NCBI GenBank assembly: GCA_947623305.1
Contig: CANQGQ010000002.1
Coordinates: 224,955-288,954, forward strand
Direction of reading: 5' to 3'
Source of the DNA: an uncultured Alistipes sp.
Lineage (GTDB): Bacteria > Bacteroidota > Bacteroidia > Bacteroidales > Rikenellaceae
Length of the DNA stretch: 64,000 nucleotides
The notes under the pieces: model-generated
What the model was told of the DNA's origin: nothing
Databases searched by the model: none
Seen by the model: the letters and a program-made list of their open reading frames with translations, nothing else
In this document: piece by piece, positions 51,613-59,236 of the stretch
Layout: every line of letters begins with the position of its first letter
Numbering within the stretch: position 1 is the first letter of the stretch
Program-made: the position numbers and the translations under genes

Positions 51613-51620
51613 TAATTTTG
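51613..51620 (+). promoter_or_regulatory. -7 box for the integrase gene
   Basis: TAATTTTG fits TAnnTTTG, 21 bases before the ATG at 51642. Confidence 0.55.
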
Positions 51621-51641
51621 AACCTAAAAAAATTAAGGACG

Positions 51642-52877
51642 ATGAAGAGTACATTTTCAGTTATCTACTACCTCAAACGTCAGGTAGTGAAAAAGGACGG
51701 GACAGTGCCCGTCATGGGACGCATCACGGTGGACGGAAGCCAAACGCAGTTCAGTTGCAAACTGACCGTCGATCCCAAACTGTGGGACACCAAAGGAGGA
51801 CGTGTCACGGGGAGAAGCACGGCTGCACTCGAAACGAACCGTATGCTCGACAAGATGCGCGTGCGCATCAACAAGCATTATCAGGAAATCATGGAGCGTG
51901 ACAACTTCGTCACTGCGGAAAAGGTGAAAAACGCCTTTCTCGGACTGGAACACCGCTACCATACGCTGTTGCAAGTGTTCCGGCAACACAACGAGGACTA
52001 TGCCAAGCAGGTGGAGGCAGGCATGAAATCCAAAGGCACGTTTGACAAGTACAAAACCGTTTACAAGCACCTGCAAGAGTTTCTCACCATCCGCTACCAC
52101 GTGAAGGACATTGCTCTGAAAGAGCTTACACCCGCTTTCATTTCCGATTTTGAAATGTTTCTGCGCACGGACAAACACTGCTGCACCAACACCGTGTGGC
52201 TGTATGTCTGCCCGCTTCGGACGATGGTGTTCATCGCCATCAACAACGAGTGGCTCACGCGCGACCCGTTCCGCGAGTATGAAATCAAGAAGGAGGAAAC
52301 AACCCGCAGCTTTCTGACGAAAGATGAAATCCGCCTGCTGATGGAAGGCAAACTGAAGAACGCGAAACAGGAACTGTACCGCGATTTATATCTATTCTGT
52401 GCGTTCACGGGCTTGTCGTTTGCCGATATGCGCAACCTCACGGAAGAGAATATCCGCACCTACTTTGATGAACACGAGTGGATAAACATCAACCGCCAGA
52501 AGACGGGTGTGGTGTCCAACATCCGTATGCTCGACATAGCGAAGCGCATCATCGACAAATACCGTGGGCTGTGCGAAAACGGCAGGATATTCCCCGTACC
52601 CCACTACAACACGTGTCTTGCCGGAATCCGTGCCGTCGCCAAGCGTTGTGGCATTACCAAGCATATTACATGGCACCAAAGCCGCCACACGGCAGCCACG
52701 ACGGTGTTCCTCTCCAACGGCGTACCCATCGAAACGGTCAGTTCCATGCTGGGACACAAGAGCATAAAAACAACGCAGATATATGCGAAAATAACCAAAG
52801 AGAAGCTCAATCAAGACATGGAGAACCTTGCCGCAAGATTGAACCAAATCGAGGAATTTGCAGGTTGTACCATCTAA
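51642..52877 (+). CDS. int: IntDOT-like tyrosine recombinase
   Basis: Integrates and excises the element. 411 residues, the same length as IntDOT of CTnDOT. The catalytic domain has Ser259 in TGLSFADM where other tyrosine recombinases carry the first catalytic Arg, then Lys287 (RQKTG), His345 and Arg348 (WHQSRHT), His372 (LGHKS) and the nucleophile Tyr381 (TQIYAKI). Ser at that first position is a known peculiarity of IntDOT-family enzymes and fixes the assignment. The ATG at 51642 gives the IntDOT-like N-terminus; a TTG 24 bases earlier overlaps the promoter. The next gene follows after 12 bases. Confidence 0.95.
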   Translation: MKSTFSVIYYLKRQVVKKDGTVPVMGRITVDGSQTQFSCKLTVDPKLWDTKGGRVTGRSTAALETNRMLDKMRVRINKHYQEIMERDNFVTAEKVKNAFLGLEHRYHTLLQVFRQHNEDYAKQVEAGMKSKGTFDKYKTVYKHLQEFLTIRYHVKDIALKELTPAFISDFEMFLRTDKHCCTNTVWLYVCPLRTMVFIAINNEWLTRDPFREYEIKKEETTRSFLTKDEIRLLMEGKLKNAKQELYRDLYLFCAFTGLSFADMRNLTEENIRTYFDEHEWININRQKTGVVSNIRMLDIAKRIIDKYRGLCENGRIFPVPHYNTCLAGIRAVAKRCGITKHITWHQSRHTAATTVFLSNGVPIETVSSMLGHKSIKTTQIYAKITKEKLNQDMENLAARLNQIEEFAGCTI

Positions 52878-52889
52878 AACAGAGAAGCC

Positions 52890-53252
52890 ATGAAACGTGA
52901 CATAATCATCATAGAGGACAAGGCGGTCAGCGTAACCGGTAACGATGTATGGATGACCGCTGGAGAAATCGCCGGACTGTTCCACACGGGTGTCCCGGCA
53001 GTGAACGTCGCCATCAAAACCATCCTCAAGGCGGACGTGTTAAGTGACTACGAGGTATGCCGCTACATTCAGCTTGAAAACGGCCTGTATGCGGATGTTT
53101 ACTCGCTTGAGATTATCATCCCCGTCGCTTTCAGATTGAACACCTACTGCACGCACGTGTTCCGCACGTGGCTGGTAGGTAAAGCTCTCTCGAAAGAAAA
53201 GCGGCAGGCATACGTGATGTTCATACAGAACGGAAAAGCCGGGTATTGCTGA
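52890..53252 (+). CDS. RhuM-like small protein of the element
   Basis: 120 residues. The pattern WMTAGEIAGLFHTGVPAVNVAIKTIL, then SDYEVCRYIQLENGLYADVYSLEIIIPVAFRLN, resembles the N-terminal part of RhuM-like proteins, in which a predicted HTH is followed by a conserved YSLDxIIxVGYRVN-type segment. That resemblance is from memory and the function of the family is unknown. It lies 12 bases after int and ends before a strong terminator, so int and this gene form one unit. The product is much shorter than full RhuM proteins, as is usual for copies on these elements. Confidence 0.7.
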   Translation: MKRDIIIIEDKAVSVTGNDVWMTAGEIAGLFHTGVPAVNVAIKTILKADVLSDYEVCRYIQLENGLYADVYSLEIIIPVAFRLNTYCTHVFRTWLVGKALSKEKRQAYVMFIQNGKAGYC

Positions 53253-53271
53253 ACATATATATAGACGAAAC

Positions 53272-53317
53272 AAAAGGAAACGGACAGCCCCGATGGGGTT
53301 GTCCGTTTCCTTTTTTT
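53272..53317. terminator. Strong bidirectional terminator
   Basis: AAAGGAAACGGACAGCCCC pairs perfectly with GGGGTTGTCCGTTTCCTTT apart from one G-T pair, loop GAT, with a T run on the plus strand and AAAA before the stem for the other direction. It separates the int unit from the leftward HTH genes. Confidence 0.92.
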
Positions 53318-53332
53318 GTTTTCATGCAGCCT

Positions 53333-53638
53333 TTATTCCATCGGCTTTCGGTAATTCGCCTCCAACAGTTCACGCAATCCCGATTCGGGGTAAAGTACCT
53401 TTCCTCCCAAAAGGATAAAGGGCAGCACCCTGTTGTTGCGGTATTCCTGCAAGGTACGGCGGCTCACACGGAGCAGCTCCGCCACCTCCCTATCCGTCAG
53501 GTAACGTTCCCCGTCCAGCGGCGGACGGTAACTTTCCAAAAATGCGGAGAGCCATTTAGAGCCTTTGCGCATATTCTGTACTACGGTGGCAAGCGGCTCG
53601 TCCTCCAGTGTAAAAACATCGTTGTTCTCGTTCATCAT
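53333..53638 (-). CDS. Small HTH (excisionase/MerR-fold) DNA-binding protein
   Basis: 101 residues. The C-terminal half is a winged-helix of the excisionase type: YLTDREVAELLRVSRRTLQEYR followed by LPFILLGGKVLYPESGLRELL. The N-terminal 40 residues are acidic and variable. Such genes occur in pairs on CTnDOT-like elements and are thought to control excision or transfer genes or to act as directionality factors. It is 30 bases downstream of the other leftward HTH gene. The ATG pair at 53638/53635 makes the exact start uncertain by one residue. Confidence 0.8.
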   Translation of the reverse strand: MMNENNDVFTLEDEPLATVVQNMRKGSKWLSAFLESYRPPLDGERYLTDREVAELLRVSRRTLQEYRNNRVLPFILLGGKVLYPESGLRELLEANYRKPME

Positions 53639-53668
53639 AACTTCGGATTCAGTGGGTGAATAATAAGA

Positions 53669-53962
53669 TTATCTGCCGCCGGGATAGAGCGTACCGATAA
53701 GCGGAATCAGCCTTCTGACCTCTTCCGGCTTGTAATAGAATCTGCGGTTTATCTGCGAGTAGCCGATAAGCCGCTTGTCGCGTAACGTCTGTAACGTGCG
53801 CAGGCTGATTCTCAACTGCCCGCAGACTTCCTCGCCCGTGAGCCACCTTTCCAGCCGCCCTCCGTCGCTCTTGCGCCTCAGGGCGGCAACCTTCTCCGAG
53901 AGGGCGTTGAAGGATGCCACCATCATCTCGAAGGTCTTTTTCTCGATAGATACAATTTCCAT
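53669..53962 (-). CDS. Small HTH (excisionase-fold) DNA-binding protein
   Basis: 97 residues from the ATG at 53962; a TTG two codons earlier is less likely. An N-terminal coiled-coil-like helix (FEMMVASFNALSEKVAALRR) is followed by the winged-helix WLTGEEVCGQLRISLRTLQTLR and GYSQINRRFYYKPEEVRRL. It is the first gene of a leftward pair and has a -7 box 25 bases upstream (53987-53994). Its head-to-head arrangement with the rightward HTH genes suggests shared control of the excision operon. Confidence 0.8.
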   Translation of the reverse strand: MEIVSIEKKTFEMMVASFNALSEKVAALRRKSDGGRLERWLTGEEVCGQLRISLRTLQTLRDKRLIGYSQINRRFYYKPEEVRRLIPLIGTLYPGGR

Positions 53963-53986
53963 ATTCAAAACATTTCAGATTTGCCG

Positions 53987-53994
53987 CAAAGGTA
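53987..53994 (-). promoter_or_regulatory. -7 box for the leftward HTH pair
   Basis: Minus-strand TACCTTTG fits TAnnTTTG, 24 bases before the ATG at 53962. Confidence 0.55.
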
Positions 53995-54169
53995 ACGCCG
54001 CCCCCGTGAACACATATCGTTTCCCGCTGAAAGGCTGTATGTTGCGCCGTCTGTCCGGGTTACGGAGCCATTTCCAATAAAAATCTTACGTGAGACACGT
54101 AGTGAGCTGTTAAAGCCCCTTTTGTTTATTGCCGAATTTTGCCGCAGGAACCAAAAGAAAGGACTGAAT

Positions 54170-54529
54170 ATGAAAGTAATAACGATGGAAAGTTCCGCCT
54201 TCACTACGTTGACGGAACAGATAGCCGAGATAGCGGCACACGTGCGTGCCGTTTCCGGCGAAAGAAAGGAAAAATCCGCAGACAGGTTGCTCACCACCCG
54301 TGAGGCGGCGCACCTGCTGAATGTGAGTACCCGCACCCTCCAGCGTATGCGCAGCGAGCATCGCATCGGCTATGTGGTGCTACGCGGCAAGTGCCGTTAC
54401 CGCCAGTCAGAAATCGACCGCCTGCTTGCGGACTGCACCATAGTTGAGGATGCGGCAACACCTACGGAACTGAAACGCAACCATACGCTGCGCACGGGCG
54501 GCAACAAACCCAAAGGAAGGAGGACGTGA
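54170..54529 (+). CDS. HTH protein, Xis2c-like position
   Basis: 119 residues, basic. N-terminal helix FTTLTEQIAEIAAHVRAV, then winged-helix LLTTREAAHLLNVSTRTLQRMR and IGYVVLRGKCRYRQSEIDRLL. In CTnDOT the excision operon is xis2c-xis2d-orf3-exc, where the first two are small basic HTH proteins needed for excision. This gene and the next occupy those places directly ahead of the orf3-like and exc-like genes, so I infer an Xis2c-type role from position. The ATG at 54170 follows a clear purine-rich site (AAAGAAAGGA). Confidence 0.78.
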   Translation: MKVITMESSAFTTLTEQIAEIAAHVRAVSGERKEKSADRLLTTREAAHLLNVSTRTLQRMRSEHRIGYVVLRGKCRYRQSEIDRLLADCTIVEDAATPTELKRNHTLRTGGNKPKGRRT

Positions 54530-54532
54530 CGT

Positions 54533-54883
54533 ATGGAACTGCTTACCCGAAACAATTTCGAGAGCTGGATGCAGAAGCTGATGGAACGGCTCGACCGTCA
54601 AGACGAACTGCTGCTCTCCTTACAGCCGTCCGGCAAAGCCCCGAACCCGATGGAGCGTATCAGGATGTTCGACAACCAAGACCTCTGTATGCTGCTCCAG
54701 ATCAGCAAGCGTACCCTGCAACGCTACCGCAGCATCGGCGCGTTGCCGTACAAGACGCTCGGCAAAAAGACCTATTACAGCGAAGAGGACGTGCTGACGT
54801 TCCTTTCCGGACACGTAAAGGACTTCAAAAAAGAAGATATAGCCTTCTACAAGGCTCGTATCCATAATTTCTTTCAAAAATAA
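54533..54883 (+). CDS. HTH protein, Xis2d-like position
   Basis: 116 residues. Coiled-coil-like N-terminus (FESWMQKLMERLDRQDELLL), then winged-helix QDLCMLLQISKRTLQRYR and LPYKTLGKKTYYSEEDVLTFL, with a basic tail. It starts 3 bases after the previous HTH gene and ends 20 bases before the DUF3945 gene, so it is inside one operon. By order it matches xis2d of CTnDOT. Whether it binds the attachment site or promoters of transfer genes cannot be seen here. Confidence 0.78.
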   Translation: MELLTRNNFESWMQKLMERLDRQDELLLSLQPSGKAPNPMERIRMFDNQDLCMLLQISKRTLQRYRSIGALPYKTLGKKTYYSEEDVLTFLSGHVKDFKKEDIAFYKARIHNFFQK

Positions 54884-54903
54884 CCCATTAAAACATTTTT
54901 CAA

Positions 54904-56472
54904 ATGGCAAAGAAAACAACTGAAAAGGACGTGCTGATAGTCCGTGACGAGAAGACGGGCGAGATCAGCGTGGTAGCCGGGCTGAATGCCGACGGCTCCC
55001 CCAAGCGCACCCCCGCGAAAGCGGAGAACGCGCAGAGTTTCCTGCAATTCGACCGCCACGGCGATGTGCTGGACAACTTCTTCAAAAACTTCTTCCGGCA
55101 GTGCAAGGAACCCAGCCGCTTCGGTTTCTACCGTGTCGCGGCAGACCAAGCCGACAAACTGATGGAGGTGATGAAAGACCTGCTGAAAGACCCCGAAGCC
55201 AACAAGGAACTGCTCGCGCCCCACAAAGTGGACACCTCCGGTTACGAGAAGCAGGTAAAGGAAGAGCAGACTACCGAAAAGACGGAACAAACGAAACAAA
55301 AACAGGAAGAAATGGAAAAGAAACAGGAACAGAATCAGGAAAGCCCACAGCAGGCGCAGGGCAGACGGGGCTACCAGCCCATCGACGAGAGCAAAATCAA
55401 CTGGCAGGAGCTGGAAGAGAAATGGGGCGTGAAACGTGACGACCTTGAAAAGTCCGGCGACCTGACCAAGATGCTCAACTACGGTAAATCCGACTTGGTA
55501 AAGGTGTCGCCCAAGTTCGGCGGCGAGGCTTTTGAGCTGGACGCCCGCCTTTCCTTCAAGAAAGACGGTGAAGGCAATGTCAGCCTCGTGCCGCACTTCA
55601 TCCGCAAGGAGCAGAAACTCGACGAGTACAAGGAACACAAGTTCTCCGACGAAGACCGTAAGAACCTGCGCGAAACGGGCAACCTCGGCAGGGTCGTGGA
55701 CATCGTGGACAGGGAAACGGGTGAAATCATCCCCTCGTTCATCAGCATAGACCGCAAGACGAATGAGATCACGGATATTCCTGCAAGCAAGGTACGCATA
55801 CCGGAGCGCATAGGAAAGACGGAAATCACCAAACAGGAACAGGATATGTTGCGTGCCGGGCTGCCCGTGCGCGACAAACTCATCGAACGCAACGACGGCA
55901 GGAAGTTCGTCACCACCCTGCAAGTGAATGTAGAGCAGCGAGGCGTGGAGTTCGTACCGGGAACCGGCAGGTCGCCCCGTACCGCCCAGACGCAGGAAGC
56001 CAAGAACAATCCCACGCAGGGACAGGCTCAGGGCATGGAAAATTCCGCAGCCCCACAGAAAGAGCAACGCCGCAACACGTGGACGAACGCCGACGGCAGC
56101 ATCCGCCCCGTCAGCAAATGGAGCGGTGTGAACTTCACCGACCAGCAGAAAGCCGATTACGCGGCAGGCAAAGCCATCAAACTGGAGAACGTAACCGACA
56201 AGCAAGGCTTCCACGCCACGATGTACATCAAGTTCAACCCGGAGAAGGGACGTCCGTACCGCTACGACACCAACCCCGACAACGCGCAGAAGGTCGCCCC
56301 GTCCAACGAGAGCCGCACACAAGTGGCGGTGAACAGCGAAGGAAAGACCAACGAGGCGACCAAGAACCTGAAAGAGCCGTTGCAGAAAGGGCAGACCGCT
56401 CCGAAAGACGACAAACAGCAAAAGCAGCAGGAGAAGCCTCAGAAGAAAAACAACAAGGGCATGAAGATGTAA
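54904..56472 (+). CDS. DUF3945/DUF4099-type element protein, orf3 position
   Basis: 522 residues. An N-terminal globular part (about 1-110, with FDRHGDVLDNFFKNFFRQ) is followed by a Gln/Glu/Lys-rich linker (115-150). The centre has INWQELEEKWGVKRDDLEKSG and related lines typical of DUF4099, then DUF3945-like repeats (GRVVDIVDRETGEIIPSF; GVNFTDQQKADYAAGKAI, FHATMYIKFNPEKGR) and a low-complexity basic tail. The function is unknown; CTnDOT orf3 in the same position is not essential for excision. It lies 54 bases before topB. Confidence 0.85.
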   Translation: MAKKTTEKDVLIVRDEKTGEISVVAGLNADGSPKRTPAKAENAQSFLQFDRHGDVLDNFFKNFFRQCKEPSRFGFYRVAADQADKLMEVMKDLLKDPEANKELLAPHKVDTSGYEKQVKEEQTTEKTEQTKQKQEEMEKKQEQNQESPQQAQGRRGYQPIDESKINWQELEEKWGVKRDDLEKSGDLTKMLNYGKSDLVKVSPKFGGEAFELDARLSFKKDGEGNVSLVPHFIRKEQKLDEYKEHKFSDEDRKNLRETGNLGRVVDIVDRETGEIIPSFISIDRKTNEITDIPASKVRIPERIGKTEITKQEQDMLRAGLPVRDKLIERNDGRKFVTTLQVNVEQRGVEFVPGTGRSPRTAQTQEAKNNPTQGQAQGMENSAAPQKEQRRNTWTNADGSIRPVSKWSGVNFTDQQKADYAAGKAIKLENVTDKQGFHATMYIKFNPEKGRPYRYDTNPDNAQKVAPSNESRTQVAVNSEGKTNEATKNLKEPLQKGQTAPKDDKQQKQQEKPQKKNNKGMKM

Positions 56473-56526
56473 CATCCCGTGTCCACCACTAAATCCAAAG
56501 TAACAATTCATAAAAAAGTAATCAGT

Positions 56527-58617
56527 ATGAAGACAATCATTGCAGAAAAGCCATCCGTGGCACGTGAGATCGCCCGCATCGTGGGCGCGACAAAGAGAGA
56601 GGAAGGATATTTCGAGGGAGGCGGCTATGCCGTGACATGGGCATTCGGACACCTTGTCCAGCTTGCCATGCCCGACGGCTACGGCATACGCGGCTTCGTC
56701 CGCGACAACCTGCCCGTCATCCCCGGAACCTTCACGCTCATTCCCCGTCAGGAAAAGACTGATAAGGGCTACAAGCCCGACAGCGGCGTGGTGTCGCAGA
56801 TAAAAATCATCAGCCGTCTTTTCAAGGATAGCGAACAGATCATCGTGGCGACCGATGCAGGACGCGAAGGTGAGCTTATCTTCCGATACCTCTACCATTA
56901 CACCGGATGTACCACGCCTTTCGTGCGCCTTTGGATAAGCTCTCTTACCGACAAGGCTATCCGCGAAGGACTGCGCAACCTCGAAGAAGGGAGCAAGTAT
57001 GACAACCTCTATCTTGCCGCCAAAGCACGGAGCGAATCCGACTGGCTTGTGGGCATTAACGGCACGCAGGCACTCTCCATCGCCGCCGGACACGGCACGT
57101 ACTCCGTCGGACGGGTGCAGACGCCCACGCTGGCGATGGTGTGCGCACGCTATTGGGAGAACCGCCGTTTCACTCCCGAAACCTACTGGCAGCTCCATAT
57201 CGCCGCAGACACAGGCGACGGCGAAGAGGTGAAACTCTCATCTTCCAAGAAATGGAAAGAGAAAGAACCTGCCACAGCACTATATAATAAGGTAAAGGAA
57301 GCCGGCTTTGCCACTGTCACAAAAGCCGAACGTAAAGAGAAGATAGAGGAAACTCCGCTCCTGTATGACCTGACCACGCTCCAGAAGGAAGCCAACGCCA
57401 AGCACGGCTTCACGGCAGAGCAGACGCTTGAAATCGCGCAGAAACTCTACGAGAAGAAGCTCATCACCTATCCGAGAACCGGAAGCCGCTATATCCCCGA
57501 AGACGTGTTCGCGGAAATCCCCAAGCTGCTATCCTTCGTTACCGGACTTCCCGAATGGGCGGGCGAAGTAGGTGTCCCCGTCACGCCCACCCGCCGCAGC
57601 GTGGACGGCGGCAAGGTCACAGACCACCACGCCCTGCTCGTCACGGGCGAGAAGCCGCTGTTCCTCTCCAAAGAGGACGGCATTATCTACCACATGATAG
57701 CCGGGCGCATGATGGAGGCATTCTCCGAAAAGTGCGTCAAGGACACCGCCACCGTCACGGCGGATTGTGCCGGAGTGGAGTTCACGGTGAAAGGCAGCGT
57801 CATCAGACAAGCCGGATGGCGTGCCGTCTATTTCGAGGACGACAAGGAGGAGACTTCCATCCCCTGCTGGCAGGAGGGCGATACGCTGGCACTGAAAGCC
57901 ACCTCCATCACGGAGGGAAAGACCAAGCCCAAGCCGCTGCATACCGAAGCCACCCTGCTGTCCGCAATGGAAACGGCAGGCAAGGAAATAGAAGACGACG
58001 TGCTGCGACAGGCATTGAAGGATTGTGGCATCGGCACGCCTGCCACCCGTGCAGCCATCATCGAAACGCTTTTCAAACGCGGTTACATGGAACGTTGCAA
58101 GAAGTCGCTTGTACCCACCGAAAAAGGGCTTGCCCTCTACTCGGTCGTGAAGACGATGCGCATCGCCGACGTCGCCATGACGGGCGAATGGGAGAAGGAT
58201 CTGGCACGCATCGAGCGCGGGGAACTGCCTGCCGATACCTTCCGCAAGGAGATAGAGGCGTACACGCGGGAGATTACATCCGAACTGCTCTCGTGCGACA
58301 AACTGTTCGCCCGCAGGGATTCCGGCTGCAAGTGTCCCAAGTGCGGAACGGGCACAATGCAGTTCTACGGCAAGGTGGTACGCTGCGACAACGCGGAGTG
58401 CGGGCTGCCCGTGTTCCGCCTGAAGGCGAATCGTACTCTCTCCGACGACGAAATCAAAGACCTGCTCACGGACGGACACACGAAACTGCTCAAAGGCTTC
58501 AAGAGCAAGCAGGGCAAGAGCTTTGATGCCGTGGTTGCCTTTGACGGGGACTACAACACGACTTTCGTGTTCCCCGAAAGGAAAACGGCCAAGAAATTTT
58601 CAGGACGGAAGAAATAG
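56527..58617 (+). CDS. topB: Type IA DNA topoisomerase III (Exc-like)
   Basis: 696 residues from the ATG at 56527. The TOPRIM domain has IIAEKPSVAREIARIVGA and VATDAGREGELIFRYLYH; the catalytic Tyr315 is in LITYPRTGSRYIP; the C-terminus carries a zinc ribbon (CKCPKCGTGTMQFYG, then CDNAECG). In CTnDOT the excision protein Exc is a topoisomerase III in the same operon, so I take this as Exc. Its relaxing activity is reported to be dispensable for excision in CTnDOT. An upstream in-frame ORF of 16 codons lacks family similarity. Confidence 0.95.
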   Translation: MKTIIAEKPSVAREIARIVGATKREEGYFEGGGYAVTWAFGHLVQLAMPDGYGIRGFVRDNLPVIPGTFTLIPRQEKTDKGYKPDSGVVSQIKIISRLFKDSEQIIVATDAGREGELIFRYLYHYTGCTTPFVRLWISSLTDKAIREGLRNLEEGSKYDNLYLAAKARSESDWLVGINGTQALSIAAGHGTYSVGRVQTPTLAMVCARYWENRRFTPETYWQLHIAADTGDGEEVKLSSSKKWKEKEPATALYNKVKEAGFATVTKAERKEKIEETPLLYDLTTLQKEANAKHGFTAEQTLEIAQKLYEKKLITYPRTGSRYIPEDVFAEIPKLLSFVTGLPEWAGEVGVPVTPTRRSVDGGKVTDHHALLVTGEKPLFLSKEDGIIYHMIAGRMMEAFSEKCVKDTATVTADCAGVEFTVKGSVIRQAGWRAVYFEDDKEETSIPCWQEGDTLALKATSITEGKTKPKPLHTEATLLSAMETAGKEIEDDVLRQALKDCGIGTPATRAAIIETLFKRGYMERCKKSLVPTEKGLALYSVVKTMRIADVAMTGEWEKDLARIERGELPADTFRKEIEAYTREITSELLSCDKLFARRDSGCKCPKCGTGTMQFYGKVVRCDNAECGLPVFRLKANRTLSDDEIKDLLTDGHTKLLKGFKSKQGKSFDAVVAFDGDYNTTFVFPERKTAKKFSGRKK

Positions 58618-58783
58618 TATTAATTTTGCCACTGGTTCAGAGTAATGAATTGTTCTTCGATACCGGATTACACTCATACTTTGGATTTAGTGGTGGCACT
58701 CGGAGGGATACCGGGTGCCTTTTTCTTCTCCTTTCAGACAATTATCCCGGTCATGATTTACCAATCCACTAAATTCCAAAGTA

Positions 58784-59236
58784 ATGAACAACAAGAAGAA
58801 AAACGAGGGGCAGACCGACTTTTCCTACTACGGTCTGTACCTGCTGGACTATCTCAGAACGAACAAATTTGAACAAGCGACCGACGAAGCCTTCATCCGT
58901 GAACGCGTCGACCGTGCCGCCGGAACGTATGAACGGGCAAGGCTTGAAGGCTATCCCGCCGATGGTGCGCAGGAACTGGCGATGCGCACACTGCTGGAGG
59001 GGCTTCACTACTCCAAGTACGCCATCCTGCGCGAAGTCGTAGAGAACGAGTTTTCCGATGACGTGCCGGAAGCGAAGCGTGAATCTTTTACCCGAAAACT
59101 GCTGCCACTTGTCGGAAACGTATTCTCCATTTATGACCTCTCGGACGACAATTTCGCCCTGTCGCCCGATTACGACCTGCTCTACACGGAGCTGACGGGG
59201 GCTGTCGTCCTTTATATAGAGGAATATGGCGTTTAA
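58784..59236 (+). CDS. DUF1896 family protein of the element
   Basis: 150 residues, acidic and helical: [50 protein letters not shown] and [17 protein letters not shown] are the DUF1896 pattern found on Bacteroides conjugative elements. The function is unknown. It ends inside the start of the methylase-helicase gene (11-base overlap), suggesting coupled translation and a functional link with that protein. The 166 bases before it carry no supported gene. Confidence 0.82.
   Translation: MNNKKKNEGQTDFSYYGLYLLDYLRTNKFEQATDEAFIRERVDRAAGTYERARLEGYPADGAQELAMRTLLEGLHYSKYAILREVVENEFSDDVPEAKRESFTRKLLPLVGNVFSIYDLSDDNFALSPDYDLLYTELTGAVVLYIEEYGV

Larger units (their letters stand above)
50991..51641. other. 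Junction spacer before the integrase
   Basis: About 650 bases, AT-rich to about 51380, then near 50% GC. The left part holds a minus-strand gene remnant. The right part holds the integrase promoter. The left attachment site of the element should lie in or just left of this stretch, but no pair of repeats can be tested because the other end is outside the window. Confidence 0.55.

Noticed and set aside
58618..58783. Short plus-strand frame between topB and the DUF1896 gene
   Set aside because: No motif; the spacer has several stops in all frames nearby and the only frame overlaps the DUF1896 start.
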